From Candidatus Gastranaerophilales bacterium (GTDB lineage: Bacteria > Cyanobacteriota > Vampirovibrionia > Gastranaerophilales > Gastranaerophilaceae), in assembly GCA_947630355.1 (NCBI GenBank), contig CANRHJ010000035.1, positions 1 through 14,137 of the forward strand: a DNA stretch of 14,137 nucleotides, given 5' to 3'. The number at the start of each line of letters is the position of its first letter. Positions within the stretch are counted from its first letter, which is position 1. This document shows, one piece after another, positions 6,789 through 13,897 of this stretch. Below the pieces are notes generated by a model. The model was not told the DNA's origin. It made no database searches and saw only the letters and a program-made list of their open reading frames with translations. The translations under genes were made by a program, and so were the position numbers.

Positions 6789-7355
6789 TTAATTATTAAT
6801 GAGTATCGGCATCTGCTTAATTTTTCTTTGCCAAGAGACAGAATCTTCAATTTTTAAATAAAATGTTTCACCAAACATTTCTTTTTCAAAGCTGCTCTGT
6901 TGATTTTCAGATTTAAAATCCATATTCAAAAGCATATTTTTCATTTTATACTTTTTTATCATCGGCATTAACAAATTAATCCGAACTTCTTTATCAGTTG
7001 TATTATATAAAGCTTTTTCCGCAGCAGTTTGAAGAAGTACCGGAATTAATCCGTTAAATTGACTCATATTTAAAGTATCAATATTAATAATATAAACATT
7101 ATCTTTATATACTTTTAAATCCATAACAGCACTCGTAACATCATCGGCAGATTTAATCGCATACTTTTCTATCATATTCTTAGATGAAAACTTTCTCAAA
7201 AGCTTATATTCAGATACAACACATTTAAAAAGTTTCTTTTGCGAAATATTAAACTCCTTAATTACCTCCCAATTCGGAAGTAAAAACATGTCATTAAATA
7301 AATTCCCCAAGTTTATTTTGGATTTTTTGTTTGGTTGTGTAATTATATTTATCAT
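6789..7355 (-). CDS. Uncharacterised protein, 188 residues
   Basis: I do not recognise this protein. It is 188 residues, Lys/Asn-rich, with no signal peptide or membrane segment. It seems to have an N-terminal helical part (about 20-70), a central beta-like stretch (NVYIINIDTLN, 86-96), a helix (GLIPVLLQTAAEKALY, 102-117) and a Met/Lys-rich C-terminal part with the beta-like FYLKIEDSV (165-173). The strand-helix-strand order from 86 to 170 faintly recalls an acetyltransferase (GNAT) core, but no acetyl-CoA loop of the R/Q-x-x-G-x-G/A type is present, so I do not assign it. Only a weak AGAGA precedes the ATG. It lies between the radical SAM and sigma-factor genes on the same strand with AT-rich gaps (118 and 89 bases), so co-transcription is possible. 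A link to sigma-factor control is speculation from position alone. Confidence 0.65.
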   Translation of the reverse strand: MINIITQPNKKSKINLGNLFNDMFLLPNWEVIKEFNISQKKLFKCVVSEYKLLRKFSSKNMIEKYAIKSADDVTSAVMDLKVYKDNVYIINIDTLNMSQFNGLIPVLLQTAAEKALYNTTDKEVRINLLMPMIKKYKMKNMLLNMDFKSENQQSSFEKEMFGETFYLKIEDSVSWQRKIKQMPILINN

Positions 7356-7473
7356 ATTAAATTATATTCTCTGATATTGTTTTATATTAAATCCCGTCTC
7401 CGCAGTTTTAACATTTTATATTCTAACTCAAACTTTGTCAACCTGCTAAATAATATTCATAATTATTTACATT

Positions 7474-8511
7474 TTATCTGTAATATTTTAAATTTTTTTG
7501 TGAATTAATCTTTGTATTTAAATACCAATTAAACAAAGGTTTATATTTAATAAACCCAGACGGCTTAATATTTCTGTTTTGTAATACATAAGATAAAAAG
7601 CTGTAAATAAGAATATTAATATTATTTTTTTTAACAAGCTTATTAAAATAGTCCACAAGTAAGAAAATATGAGGAGAAACGTCTTTGTTATTGTATTCAC
7701 GCGCATATTGTACTTCAATATCCAGGGCAATATCAGTAATATTAAGTTTTTTAATTAAATCAAAGAAATTATCTATTTCTTTCAGGTTGTCATTGACACC
7801 GGGAATAATAATATATTTAAGAAGGACATTATGCGACTTAGATTTGGAGGCCGAAACATATTTGGAAATATTTTCACAAACCGTTTCAAAGGCATCAATC
7901 TGCTTAATTTTGCGATAAGTATCTTTAGAGCCGCAATCAAGTGATATAACAACGGCTGCCTTATTTTGTTTTAAAGCATTTTCTACAGAAGGACTAAATT
8001 TAATACCGCTGGTATGAACTCTTATATTAGTACCGTTTTCTGTTAACAGATAAACAAGCTCATCGAAATTTTGCATCAAAGTAGGCTCTCCGCCTTGCAG
8101 TGTAGCTTCACCGCCCGGTTCATAATAACCTTTATCTATTAAATCTTTAATAACCGGAAAAACATCATAATTAACAATGCCTCCCGATTGTGCATCAGAA
8201 CAATATATACAAGCTGCATTACAAGCTCTGCAGTGAGAGAAGTGAAAATCTTTTATTTTTCTCTCATTAGTAAATTGATAATTTAACAAGTGATAGCAGT
8301 TTTCGCAGTCATAAATTGTATTTTGTTTTTGAGCTGCAATTCTTTCGGCCTTTTTATTAAATAACTCTTCCCAATTTATTAATTCACCGTGGTAATTATC
8401 AAATAATAAAGGCATTCCTCTGCCGTCGTTATGGGTAATACAGCAATCACAGACTTTATCAAGTTCAAAATCTATACCTTTATCAAGGAAACTGCATCCT
8501 TTTTCATTCAT
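7474..8511 (-). CDS. Radical SAM protein with N-terminal SPASM-like cysteine cluster
   Basis: This 345-residue protein has the canonical iron-sulfur motif CNAACIYC (C97, C101, C104), a further Cys at 94, the SAM-binding GGEPT (140-144), and LDCGSKDTYRKI (191-202) in the expected place of the barrel. Before the barrel, residues 1-75 contain C6, C21, C23, C24, C69 and C72. The pattern CC, then a Gly-rich strand, INWEELF and CxxC resembles a SPASM/twitch auxiliary-cluster domain, which normally follows the barrel. The C-terminal part (about 265-345) has few cysteines. Family members with SPASM parts modify peptides or small molecules, or act in surface-sugar pathways; the substrate cannot be told here. 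AGAGGA lies seven bases before the ATG. A strong terminator separates it from rpmA upstream, so it should have its own promoter. Confidence 0.82.
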   Translation of the reverse strand: MNEKGCSFLDKGIDFELDKVCDCCITHNDGRGMPLLFDNYHGELINWEELFNKKAERIAAQKQNTIYDCENCYHLLNYQFTNERKIKDFHFSHCRACNAACIYCSDAQSGGIVNYDVFPVIKDLIDKGYYEPGGEATLQGGEPTLMQNFDELVYLLTENGTNIRVHTSGIKFSPSVENALKQNKAAVVISLDCGSKDTYRKIKQIDAFETVCENISKYVSASKSKSHNVLLKYIIIPGVNDNLKEIDNFFDLIKKLNITDIALDIEVQYAREYNNKDVSPHIFLLVDYFNKLVKKNNINILIYSFLSYVLQNRNIKPSGFIKYKPLFNWYLNTKINSQKNLKYYR

Positions 8512-8611
8512 GTAAAAATCCTCTAAAATACTTAAAATTTAATCGGGTTTCTTGTTTAATTTCGGGAATATGCTTTTCACTGTTCATATCGTAATATTTT
8601 TTCAGGCAAAC

Positions 8612-8641
8612 AAAAAGAACAACAAAAATGTTGTTCTTTTT
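8612..8641 (-). terminator. Rho-independent terminator of the rplU-rpmA operon
   Basis: A perfect 12-bp stem pairs AAAAAGAACAAC (8612-8623) with GTTGTTCTTTTT (8630-8641) around a six-base loop. On the minus strand the stem is followed by a T run (the A run at 8612-8616). It begins 15 bases after the rpmA stop codon, in the right place to end the ribosomal-protein transcript before the radical SAM gene. Confidence 0.85.
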
Positions 8642-8655
8642 TAACAATAAAAAAA

Positions 8656-8910
8656 TTATTGAGCATAAACACTGACTTGTTTTCTGTCGCGTCTATGCGG
8701 TTCAAATTTAACAACCCCGTCAATTAAAGCAAAGAGGGTATAATCTTTACCCATACCTACATTGTTACCGGGATGTATTTTAGTGCCTTTTTGGCGAACG
8801 ATGATGTTACCTGTTGAAACGGTTTCACCGCCGAATTTTTTAACGCCTAATCGTTTACTTTCACTGTCGCGGCCGTTTTTACTTGACCCGACACCTTTTT
8901 TATGTGCCAT
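8656..8910 (-). CDS. rpmA: 50S ribosomal protein L27
   Basis: This 84-residue L27 is of normal length. Family landmarks are MAHKKGVGSSKNGRDSES at the N-terminus, which reaches toward the peptidyl-transferase centre, then RLGVKKFGGE, IIVRQKGTKIHPG and NVGMGKDYTLFA. It starts directly with MAHKKG and has no N-terminal extension of the kind removed by the Prp protease in Firmicutes, which argues against a firmicute source. AAGGAGA lies eight bases before the ATG. It is the second gene of the rplU-rpmA operon, 29 bases after rplU, and a strong terminator follows. Confidence 0.97.
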   Translation of the reverse strand: MAHKKGVGSSKNGRDSESKRLGVKKFGGETVSTGNIIVRQKGTKIHPGNNVGMGKDYTLFALIDGVVKFEPHRRDRKQVSVYAQ

Positions 8911-8939
8911 TGTTATATTCTCCTTAAATTAAATTTTTA

Positions 8940-9293
8940 CTATTCTTCCGAAGTTGATTCGGCAGTTTCAGACTTTTTAGCAGTAGTTCTGATTTTATTA
9001 ATCATAACTCTGGTAAAGTTTTGTCTGTGACCTTGTTTTCTTCTGTAGCCTTTTTTAGCTCTTTGTTTGTATACTAAGACTTTCTTAGACTTATCATGTT
9101 TAACAATGCTGCCTTCAACGCTTGCATTTTTAACATAAGGCTGGCCGACTTTTGATTTTTTACCGTTTACGAGCATAACAACATTGTCGAAAACGACTTT
9201 AGAGTCAACATCATTTTCCAATAATTCAATATCAACGTAGCGACCTTCCGTAACCTGATATTGTTTTCCGCCTGTTTCAATAATTGCGAACAT
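8940..9293 (-). CDS. rplU: 50S ribosomal protein L21
   Basis: This 117-residue L21 begins MFAIIETGGKQYQVTEGRYV and contains the RKKGHRQ-like RRKQGHRQNFTRVMI (about 84-98), the 23S-rRNA-binding C-terminal signature. A Ser/Glu/Thr-rich tail of about 14 residues follows the usual end. AAAGGA precedes the ATG by seven bases. It heads the rplU-rpmA operon behind a sigma-70-like promoter and a leader of about 80 bases able to fold, which suggests autogenous or other leader control as known for several L21 genes. An out-of-frame, ribosome-site-led reading frame (9361 down to 9167) overlaps its start. Confidence 0.97.
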   Translation of the reverse strand: MFAIIETGGKQYQVTEGRYVDIELLENDVDSKVVFDNVVMLVNGKKSKVGQPYVKNASVEGSIVKHDKSKKVLVYKQRAKKGYRRKQGHRQNFTRVMINKIRTTAKKSETAESTSEE

Positions 9294-9312
9294 ATTTTAT
9301 TCCTTTCACTTG

Positions 9313-9353
9313 AGGCATCCGCAGCTGTTAAGCATTTAGTAAGCGGTTTGCCT
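9313..9353 (-). promoter_or_regulatory. Stem-loop in the rplU leader (possible L21 autoregulatory element)
   Basis: In the RNA read from the minus strand, AGGCA (9353-9349) pairs with UGCCU (9317-9313), and CCGC (9346-9343) pairs with GCGG (9322-9319). The two stems are stacked with one or two bulged bases between them, and the 20-base apical part may close further through UUA/UAA. It stands 20 bases before the L21 start codon. L21 leaders that bind the ribosomal protein are known in some bacteria; whether this is one is inference. Confidence 0.45.
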
Positions 9354-9380
9354 ATCTGCATACAAATACACTCCTTGTGT

Positions 9381-9407
9381 ATTATAGAAAAAGTTTAACT
9401 TGCTCAA
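9381..9407 (-). promoter_or_regulatory. Probable promoter of rplU-rpmA
   Basis: Read on the minus strand, a perfect -10 TATAAT (9386-9381) follows TTGAGC (9407-9402) after 15 bases. Transcription would start near 9374, giving a leader of about 80 bases. A 6-bp palindrome, ATACAC-N5-GTGTAT at 9366-9382, overlaps the -10 and the start point and may be an operator or a 5' hairpin. The short spacer makes the -35 assignment less sure than the -10. Confidence 0.55.
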
Positions 9408-9453
9408 AAACTATTGTCAACAATTGTTTCATTTTTATTTAACAAATTTTTTC

Positions 9454-9481
9454 TTACAAATTAAAATGTTTATTATAGAAT
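9454..9481 (+). promoter_or_regulatory. Possible typA promoter
   Basis: TTACAA (9454-9459) and TAGAAT (9476-9481) are separated by 16 bases and lie about 35 bases before the typA start. The region also has TATTATA runs that could serve as alternative -10 boxes. It is divergent from the rplU promoter within the 222-base gap. Confidence 0.35.
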
Positions 9482-9515
9482 ATTATCAGATATACACGAT
9501 TAGGGAACATTAATA

Positions 9516-11309
9516 ATGGACAATACAAAAATAAGAAATGTCGCAATAATTGCGCACGTTGACCATGGTAAAACAACATTAGTTGACAGCATATTAAAAC
9601 AAACAGGCGTATTCAGAGAAAATGAGCAGGTACAAGAGCGTGTACTTGATTCAAACGATTTAGAGCGAGAAAGAGGAATAACAATTCTATCAAAGAATGT
9701 ATCCGTTCATTATAAAGGCTACAAAATAAATATAGTTGATACACCGGGACACGCAGATTTCGGCGGAGAAGTTGAGCGTGTTTTAGGTATGGTTGACGGC
9801 GCACTTTTGATTGTTGATGCGGCAGAAGGTCCTATGCCTCAAACAAGATTTGTTTTATCTAAAGCGCTTGAATTGGGCATAAAAATTATTGTTGTTATTA
9901 ATAAAATAGACAAAACAGGTGCAAATCCAGATGGTGCCGTGGATAAAGTCTTTGATTTGTTCACCGAGTTAACCGATAATGAAGAATTAATTGACTTTCC
10001 ATACGTCTATGCAAACGGTCTGGCAGGGTTTGCTAAGAAAAATATGGAGGATGACTCTAAAACTCTTGAGCCATTACTTGATTTAATAATTGAAAAAATA
10101 AAACATCCGACGGGAGATAAAAACAAAACTCTTCAATTCCAGGCCACTACACTTGATTACAACGATTATGTAGGCAGAATAGCAATAGGAAGGGTTCAAA
10201 ACGGAATAATCAAATCACAGCAAAACGTAAATTTAATAAAAGCAGACGGAAGCATAGAACGCGGTAAAATTGCAAAATTATATGTTTTTGAAGACTTGGG
10301 ACGTGTTGAGACAAAAGAAGCTGTCGCGGGCGATATCGTTGCAATAACCGGATTTGACGATATACATATAGGTGAAACCATCACTGAAGTCGATTGCACA
10401 GAGGCGCTTCCATTGATAAAAGTCGACGAACCGACACTTCAAATGATATTTTCCGTAAATGACAGTCCTTTCGCCGGTCAGGAAGGTAAATATGTTACTT
10501 CAAGACAAGTAAGAAAAAGATTGTATGACGAACTTGAAAGAAACGTAAGCTTGCGTGTTGAAGATACGGATACAACGGAAAGTTTTAAAGTATCAGGCAG
10601 AGGCGAACTTCATTTAAGCATTTTGATTGAAACTATGCGCAGAGAAGGTTTTGAATTTCAAGTATCTAAGCCGGAAGTTATTTTTAAAAGAGTAGACGGT
10701 GAATTAACTGAGCCGTATGAAAATCTTTTAATAGATGTACCTGAAAGCTATGCGGGTTCTTGCATTGAAAAGCTTTCCAACAGGAAGGGTGAAATGCTGC
10801 ACATGCAGAACTCAAAAGGAAGAACTTTATTAACTTTCTCAATACCCGCCAGAGGATTAATCGGGTTTAGAGGAGAGTTTATAAGAATGACAAGAGGCGA
10901 AGGTATAATGAATCATACTTTTGACACTTATAAACCCTATGCGGGTGACATATCTAAGCAAAGAAACGGATCATTGGTTTCTCATGAGCAAGGTGAAGCA
11001 ATACCTTATGCTCTGGCGCAGTTTGAAGACAGAGGAGTATTTTTCTTAACGCCTAAAACTAAAGTCTATAGAGGTATGGTTGTAGGCGAGCATAACCGTC
11101 CGCAGGATATTGAAATAAATGTTTGTAAAACTAAAAAACTTACAAATATGAGAAGTGCAACCGCTGATGTTATGGTTACTCTGCAAGCTCACAGAAAAAT
11201 GTCACTCGAAGATTGCATGGAATATATTTCCGATGACGAACTGTTGGAAATTACTCCGCAAAACATCAGAATTCGCAAAGCTGATTTAACAAAGGTACAT
11301 TTTAACTAA
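9516..11309 (+). CDS. typA: Translational GTPase TypA/BipA
   Basis: This 597-residue GTPase has full family length. The G domain shows AHVDHGKT (13-20), RERGIT (51-56), DTPGHADFGGE (75-85) and NKID (129-132). EF-G-like domains follow (ESFKVSGRGELHLSILIETM; LLIDVPES), and the BipA-specific C-terminal domain contains RGLIGFRGEF and HRKMSLEDCMEYISDDELLEITP. TypA binds the ribosome like EF-G and supports 50S assembly and growth under cold or stress conditions. The AGGGA about ten bases before ATG 9516 is the likely ribosome site. It is divergent from rplU and overlaps ogt by one base at its stop. Confidence 0.97.
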   Translation: MDNTKIRNVAIIAHVDHGKTTLVDSILKQTGVFRENEQVQERVLDSNDLERERGITILSKNVSVHYKGYKINIVDTPGHADFGGEVERVLGMVDGALLIVDAAEGPMPQTRFVLSKALELGIKIIVVINKIDKTGANPDGAVDKVFDLFTELTDNEELIDFPYVYANGLAGFAKKNMEDDSKTLEPLLDLIIEKIKHPTGDKNKTLQFQATTLDYNDYVGRIAIGRVQNGIIKSQQNVNLIKADGSIERGKIAKLYVFEDLGRVETKEAVAGDIVAITGFDDIHIGETITEVDCTEALPLIKVDEPTLQMIFSVNDSPFAGQEGKYVTSRQVRKRLYDELERNVSLRVEDTDTTESFKVSGRGELHLSILIETMRREGFEFQVSKPEVIFKRVDGELTEPYENLLIDVPESYAGSCIEKLSNRKGEMLHMQNSKGRTLLTFSIPARGLIGFRGEFIRMTRGEGIMNHTFDTYKPYAGDISKQRNGSLVSHEQGEAIPYALAQFEDRGVFFLTPKTKVYRGMVVGEHNRPQDIEINVCKTKKLTNMRSATADVMVTLQAHRKMSLEDCMEYISDDELLEITPQNIRIRKADLTKVHFN

Positions 11310-11761
11310 TGATATATAAAGCTTGTTTTAATTCTCCCGTCGGTGAATTATATATAACGGCAGATGATGAAACACTTCTGAGTGTTTCGTTTTTCGGAGA
11401 GATAACAAAAGCAGATATCTCAAACCAAATAATAAAGAAAACGGTAAAACAGCTCAATGAATATTTTCTGTTCGGCAGAAAATTTTTTGATTTACCTCTT
11501 AATCCCAAAGGCAGCGATTTTCAAAAAAAGGTTTGGAGTGAGCTTATAAAAATTCCTTTCGGCGAAGTCAGAACTTATAAAGAGATTGCATCTGCAATAG
11601 GAAACAGTAATGCTTCAAGAGCCGTAGGACATGCGAATAATAAAAATCCGATAGCAATAATAATTCCTTGCCACAGAGTAATCGGAACAAACGGAAAACT
11701 TACGGGTTATGCCGGAGGAATTGATAAAAAACAAAAACTTTTAAATCTTGAAACGACGTAA
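11309..11761 (+). CDS. ogt: Methylated-DNA--protein-cysteine S-methyltransferase
   Basis: This 150-residue O6-alkylguanine repair protein has an N-terminal ribonuclease-like half and the C-terminal catalytic half. The latter contains FQKKVWSELIKIPFGEVRTY (71-90), the DNA-binding recognition helix RAVGHANNKNP (104-114) with its Arg finger, and PCHRVIG (120-126), where C121 accepts the alkyl group in a single-turnover reaction. GYAGG (133-137) is the usual loop after the active site. The length fits Ogt-type proteins without an Ada domain. The ATG shares its first base with the typA stop (TAATG), so translation is probably coupled. It converges on the Xre gene 22 bases away, and no terminator hairpin is visible between them. 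Confidence 0.93.
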   Translation: MIYKACFNSPVGELYITADDETLLSVSFFGEITKADISNQIIKKTVKQLNEYFLFGRKFFDLPLNPKGSDFQKKVWSELIKIPFGEVRTYKEIASAIGNSNASRAVGHANNKNPIAIIIPCHRVIGTNGKLTGYAGGIDKKQKLLNLETT

Positions 11762-11783
11762 AACCGCAATTTTCACACAAATA

Positions 11784-12005
11784 TTATTTAAAAATAAAAA
11801 ACATATATTCGGGAGTGTCAAGAGCAAGCGAAATTCTGAATAATAACTCTATACTTATATTCCTTTTTGCAGTTTCTATTTTAGCTATATGGTCACGGGA
11901 ACATTCGACTTTTTCCGCTAAATATTCCTGACTATATCCTTTTAAACTTCTGTATTTTGCAAGGTTATATCCAAACAATTTTCTCTTTGCTTCATTACTT
12001 AACAT
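11784..12005 (-). CDS. Small Xre-family helix-turn-helix regulator
   Basis: This is a 73-residue single-domain protein from ATG 12005, or 79 residues if TTG 12023 is used. I prefer the ATG because the helix-turn-helix family usually starts close to it; neither codon has a ribosome site. The Cro/C1-type domain spans about 10-66: YNLAKYRSLKGYSQEYLAEKV, then the recognition helix CSRDHIAKIETAKRNIS, then ELLFRISLALDTP. No effector domain is present. It follows a second Xre gene on the same strand after about 185 bases. Two palindromes in that gap are candidate operators, which would fit autoregulation. No toxin, phage or integrase gene is next to it, so its targets are unknown. Confidence 0.8.
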   Translation of the reverse strand: MLSNEAKRKLFGYNLAKYRSLKGYSQEYLAEKVECSRDHIAKIETAKRNISIELLFRISLALDTPEYMFFIFK

Positions 12006-12045
12006 AATATTATTGTGAACCAAAATGTCATAATTGTACGTGGAC

Positions 12046-12061
12046 TATTTGAGCACAAATA
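12046..12061. promoter_or_regulatory. Palindrome upstream of the small xre gene (candidate operator)
   Basis: TATTTG and CAAATA form perfect 6-bp arms with a four-base spacer, about 40 bases before the xre start. TACAAT on the minus strand, between it and the gene, could be a -10 box. Dyads of this size are typical Xre/Cro targets, so autoregulation is a fair inference. Confidence 0.4.
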
Positions 12062-12159
12062 ACATAAACCTAAACACCAATTGAAAATCAGTTTAATAAG
12101 AAATGACAACATAAAGAATCTATTGACGGATAATCAAATTCACTATCTTAACGGGGGGC

Positions 12160-12176
12160 TGCATACTACTTATGCA
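12160..12176. promoter_or_regulatory. Palindrome between the two xre genes
   Basis: TGCATA and TATGCA form perfect 6-bp arms with a five-base spacer, directly after a run of six G. It lies 15 bases past the stop of the upstream xre gene. It differs in sequence from the palindrome at 12046, so the two are unlikely to bind the same protein. It could be a weak hairpin, but no T run follows. Confidence 0.35.
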
Positions 12177-12190
12177 AATTTATCGGACTT

Positions 12191-12535
12191 TTAAACCAAT
12201 AAAACTTTTTCGGAGAATTTTATTGTCATATAAAATTGATAAAGTTTTCTTATATCAATCCTTTCACTATTTATTGCATCCACCAATTCTTTTTTTAATT
12301 CGTTTATGTCATCAAGATGTTTAAAATTAAACAGTTCAAACGGTTCAATATTTAATGCCGATAATATTTTAGAAAGTGTCTCAGAAGTTACAAAATTGTT
12401 TCCGCATTCAATTTTACTCAAATTTCTTTCTCCCACCCCAATTAATTCCGCAAGTTTTTCCTGAGTTAAACCTTTATTCATACGTATTTCCTTAATACGT
12501 CTGCCCAACAGTTTTTTTATATCCATATTATCCAT
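12191..12535 (-). CDS. Xre-family helix-turn-helix regulator
   Basis: This 114-residue regulator has a Cro/C1-type domain at about 8-68 (LGRRIKEIRMNKGLTQEKLAELIGV, recognition helix GERNLSKIECGNNFV, then ETLSKILSALNIEPFELF). A C-terminal tail of about 45 residues (73-114) is predicted helical and lacks any domain I recognise; it may mediate dimerisation. AAAAGGA lies five bases before the ATG. It is divergent from the TylF-like methyltransferase gene, sharing a 158-base gap with that gene's promoter, so it could regulate that gene; this is positional inference. It is not a close copy of the smaller Xre protein downstream. Confidence 0.85.
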   Translation of the reverse strand: MDNMDIKKLLGRRIKEIRMNKGLTQEKLAELIGVGERNLSKIECGNNFVTSETLSKILSALNIEPFELFNFKHLDDINELKKELVDAINSERIDIRKLYQFYMTIKFSEKVLLV

Positions 12536-12605
12536 CGTTATCCTTTTACTCTTATAATAATTGACTCAAAATTTTTAAATAACGTATTTTAAGACTCTGT
12601 ATATA

Positions 12606-12634
12606 TTGACAAAGAGTTTTTAAGTACGGATAAT
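12606..12634 (+). promoter_or_regulatory. Sigma-70-type promoter of the methyltransferase gene
   Basis: A perfect -35 TTGACA (12606-12611) is followed after exactly 17 bases by GATAAT (12629-12634). Transcription would begin near 12641, about 50 bases before the start codon, which has AGGGAG seven bases ahead of it. This is the best promoter match in the window. Confidence 0.75.
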
Positions 12635-12693
12635 AGAGTTTATAAATTCTATTTATTTATTTAAATTATGCTTAAAAGACAGGGAGACAGATA

Positions 12694-13854
12694 ATGAATA
12701 ATACTATAGTGCGTTTATTATCCATATTTTTACCATATAGGAGTATGAGAAAAGAGTTCCGCAGAACACATGACTTAAAAATATTTTCTTTTAACAGTTA
12801 CAAAAATTTTTATACTCAAAAATATATATTAAAAATTCAAGAGGATATATTAAAAAATACATCAAATCCCCTGTATATGGGGCTTATGCAAAACCTAAGC
12901 ATGATTATATCAGCAGAAAATATAAAAACAATGAATCCGTATATTGTTGACAGAATATCCGATAAATTAATAAATGATACAATATTATATCTAAAACAAG
13001 TAAATCCCGATAAAGAAATATTATTATTAACGGAGAAAGAAGATACTTTTAATTGTAAAAAAATTAATATAAACGAAATCCGTAATTATAACGATAAAGA
13101 AAAATATATTTTTGTAATCGGATATAATAAAGACTTTCTCGGATTGGAAGCAGCAAAAGTTATTTCCGATTTGGGTTTAAAATATGAAGTTGTAAAACAA
13201 TATTATCCGGTATGCAAATATTATCACACGGATAAAAACGCTTATGAAACATTAATGGATGAATGGAATAAAGAAGATAGAAAAATGCATTTTAATGCGG
13301 TAGATTTTGAAAATATTTTTCAGGCAATAAAACAAACTCAAAGTCTTGAGGGTGATTTAGTAGAAATAGGAACATTTCAAGGTGCTTCGGCAAGAGCCGC
13401 ATTAAATTATATGAAAAGGGCCGGAATTAAAAGAAAAGCTTATTTTTTTGATACTTATGAAGGTTTTACTTATGAAGAAGCGCAAAAATCTGAAGATACC
13501 AGCTGGAAAAACACACATACGGAAACTTCCTTGCAGGCTGTTAAAAACTTTTTATCCGAATATGATAATGCAAATTGTATAAAAAGCAATATTATAAGAG
13601 ATGAACTGCCGAGTGAAATAAGTAAAATTGCGGTAGCAAATATTGATGTTGATATGTATGAAGCCGTTAAAGCCGCTTTATACAAAGTGAAAGACAGGGT
13701 TGTTCAACATGGTATAATTTTATCGGAAGACTACGGACATACACCTGCGCTGCTTGGAGCGAATAAAGCTGTTAGTGAATTTTTAGAAGAAAATCCCAAC
13801 CAATTTATATCAATAATTAGTCCCGGCGGACAAATGATAATGATAAAGAAATAA
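12694..13854 (+). CDS. TylF/macrocin O-methyltransferase-family protein with extra N-terminal region
   Basis: The 386 residues fall into two parts. The C-terminal part (about 200-386) is a SAM-dependent methyltransferase of the TylF/MycF sugar O-methyltransferase family. It shows GDLVEIGTFQGASA (220-233) for SAM binding, FFDTYEGF (251-258), the acidic metal-site motif IDVDMYEA (317-324) and SEDYG (344-348). The N-terminal 200 residues have no domain I can name. They begin with a basic IFLPYRSMRKEFRR, of a kind common in surface-polysaccharide enzymes, and include a possible Rossmann-like strand-helix (KYIFVIGYNKDF, LGLEAAKVISDLGL). It probably methylates a sugar on a surface glycan in the cytoplasm. 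It has its own strong promoter and a terminator, and is a one-gene unit. The acceptor is unknown. Confidence 0.82.
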   Translation: MNNTIVRLLSIFLPYRSMRKEFRRTHDLKIFSFNSYKNFYTQKYILKIQEDILKNTSNPLYMGLMQNLSMIISAENIKTMNPYIVDRISDKLINDTILYLKQVNPDKEILLLTEKEDTFNCKKININEIRNYNDKEKYIFVIGYNKDFLGLEAAKVISDLGLKYEVVKQYYPVCKYYHTDKNAYETLMDEWNKEDRKMHFNAVDFENIFQAIKQTQSLEGDLVEIGTFQGASARAALNYMKRAGIKRKAYFFDTYEGFTYEEAQKSEDTSWKNTHTETSLQAVKNFLSEYDNANCIKSNIIRDELPSEISKIAVANIDVDMYEAVKAALYKVKDRVVQHGIILSEDYGHTPALLGANKAVSEFLEENPNQFISIISPGGQMIMIKK

Positions 13855-13880
13855 AAAAGAGCCTTTCAGGCTCTTTTTTT
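13855..13880. terminator. Bidirectional Rho-independent terminator
   Basis: AAAAGAGCC (13855-13863) pairs with GGCTCTTTT (13869-13877) around TTTCA. An A run before and a T run after let it work on both strands. It starts right after the methyltransferase stop and 18 bases before the accB stop, and so serves both convergent genes. Confidence 0.9.
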
Positions 13881-13897
13881 ATATGTTTAATTTTTGT

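Noticed and set aside
9415..9420. TTGACA on the minus strand as the rplU -35 box
   Set aside because: It is 28 bases from the TATAAT, too far for a normal spacer; the nearer TTGAGC was used instead.
11784..12535. The two Xre genes as the antitoxin of a toxin-antitoxin or phage-repressor module
   Set aside because: No toxin-like, integrase or phage gene lies beside them; neighbours are ogt and a methyltransferase.
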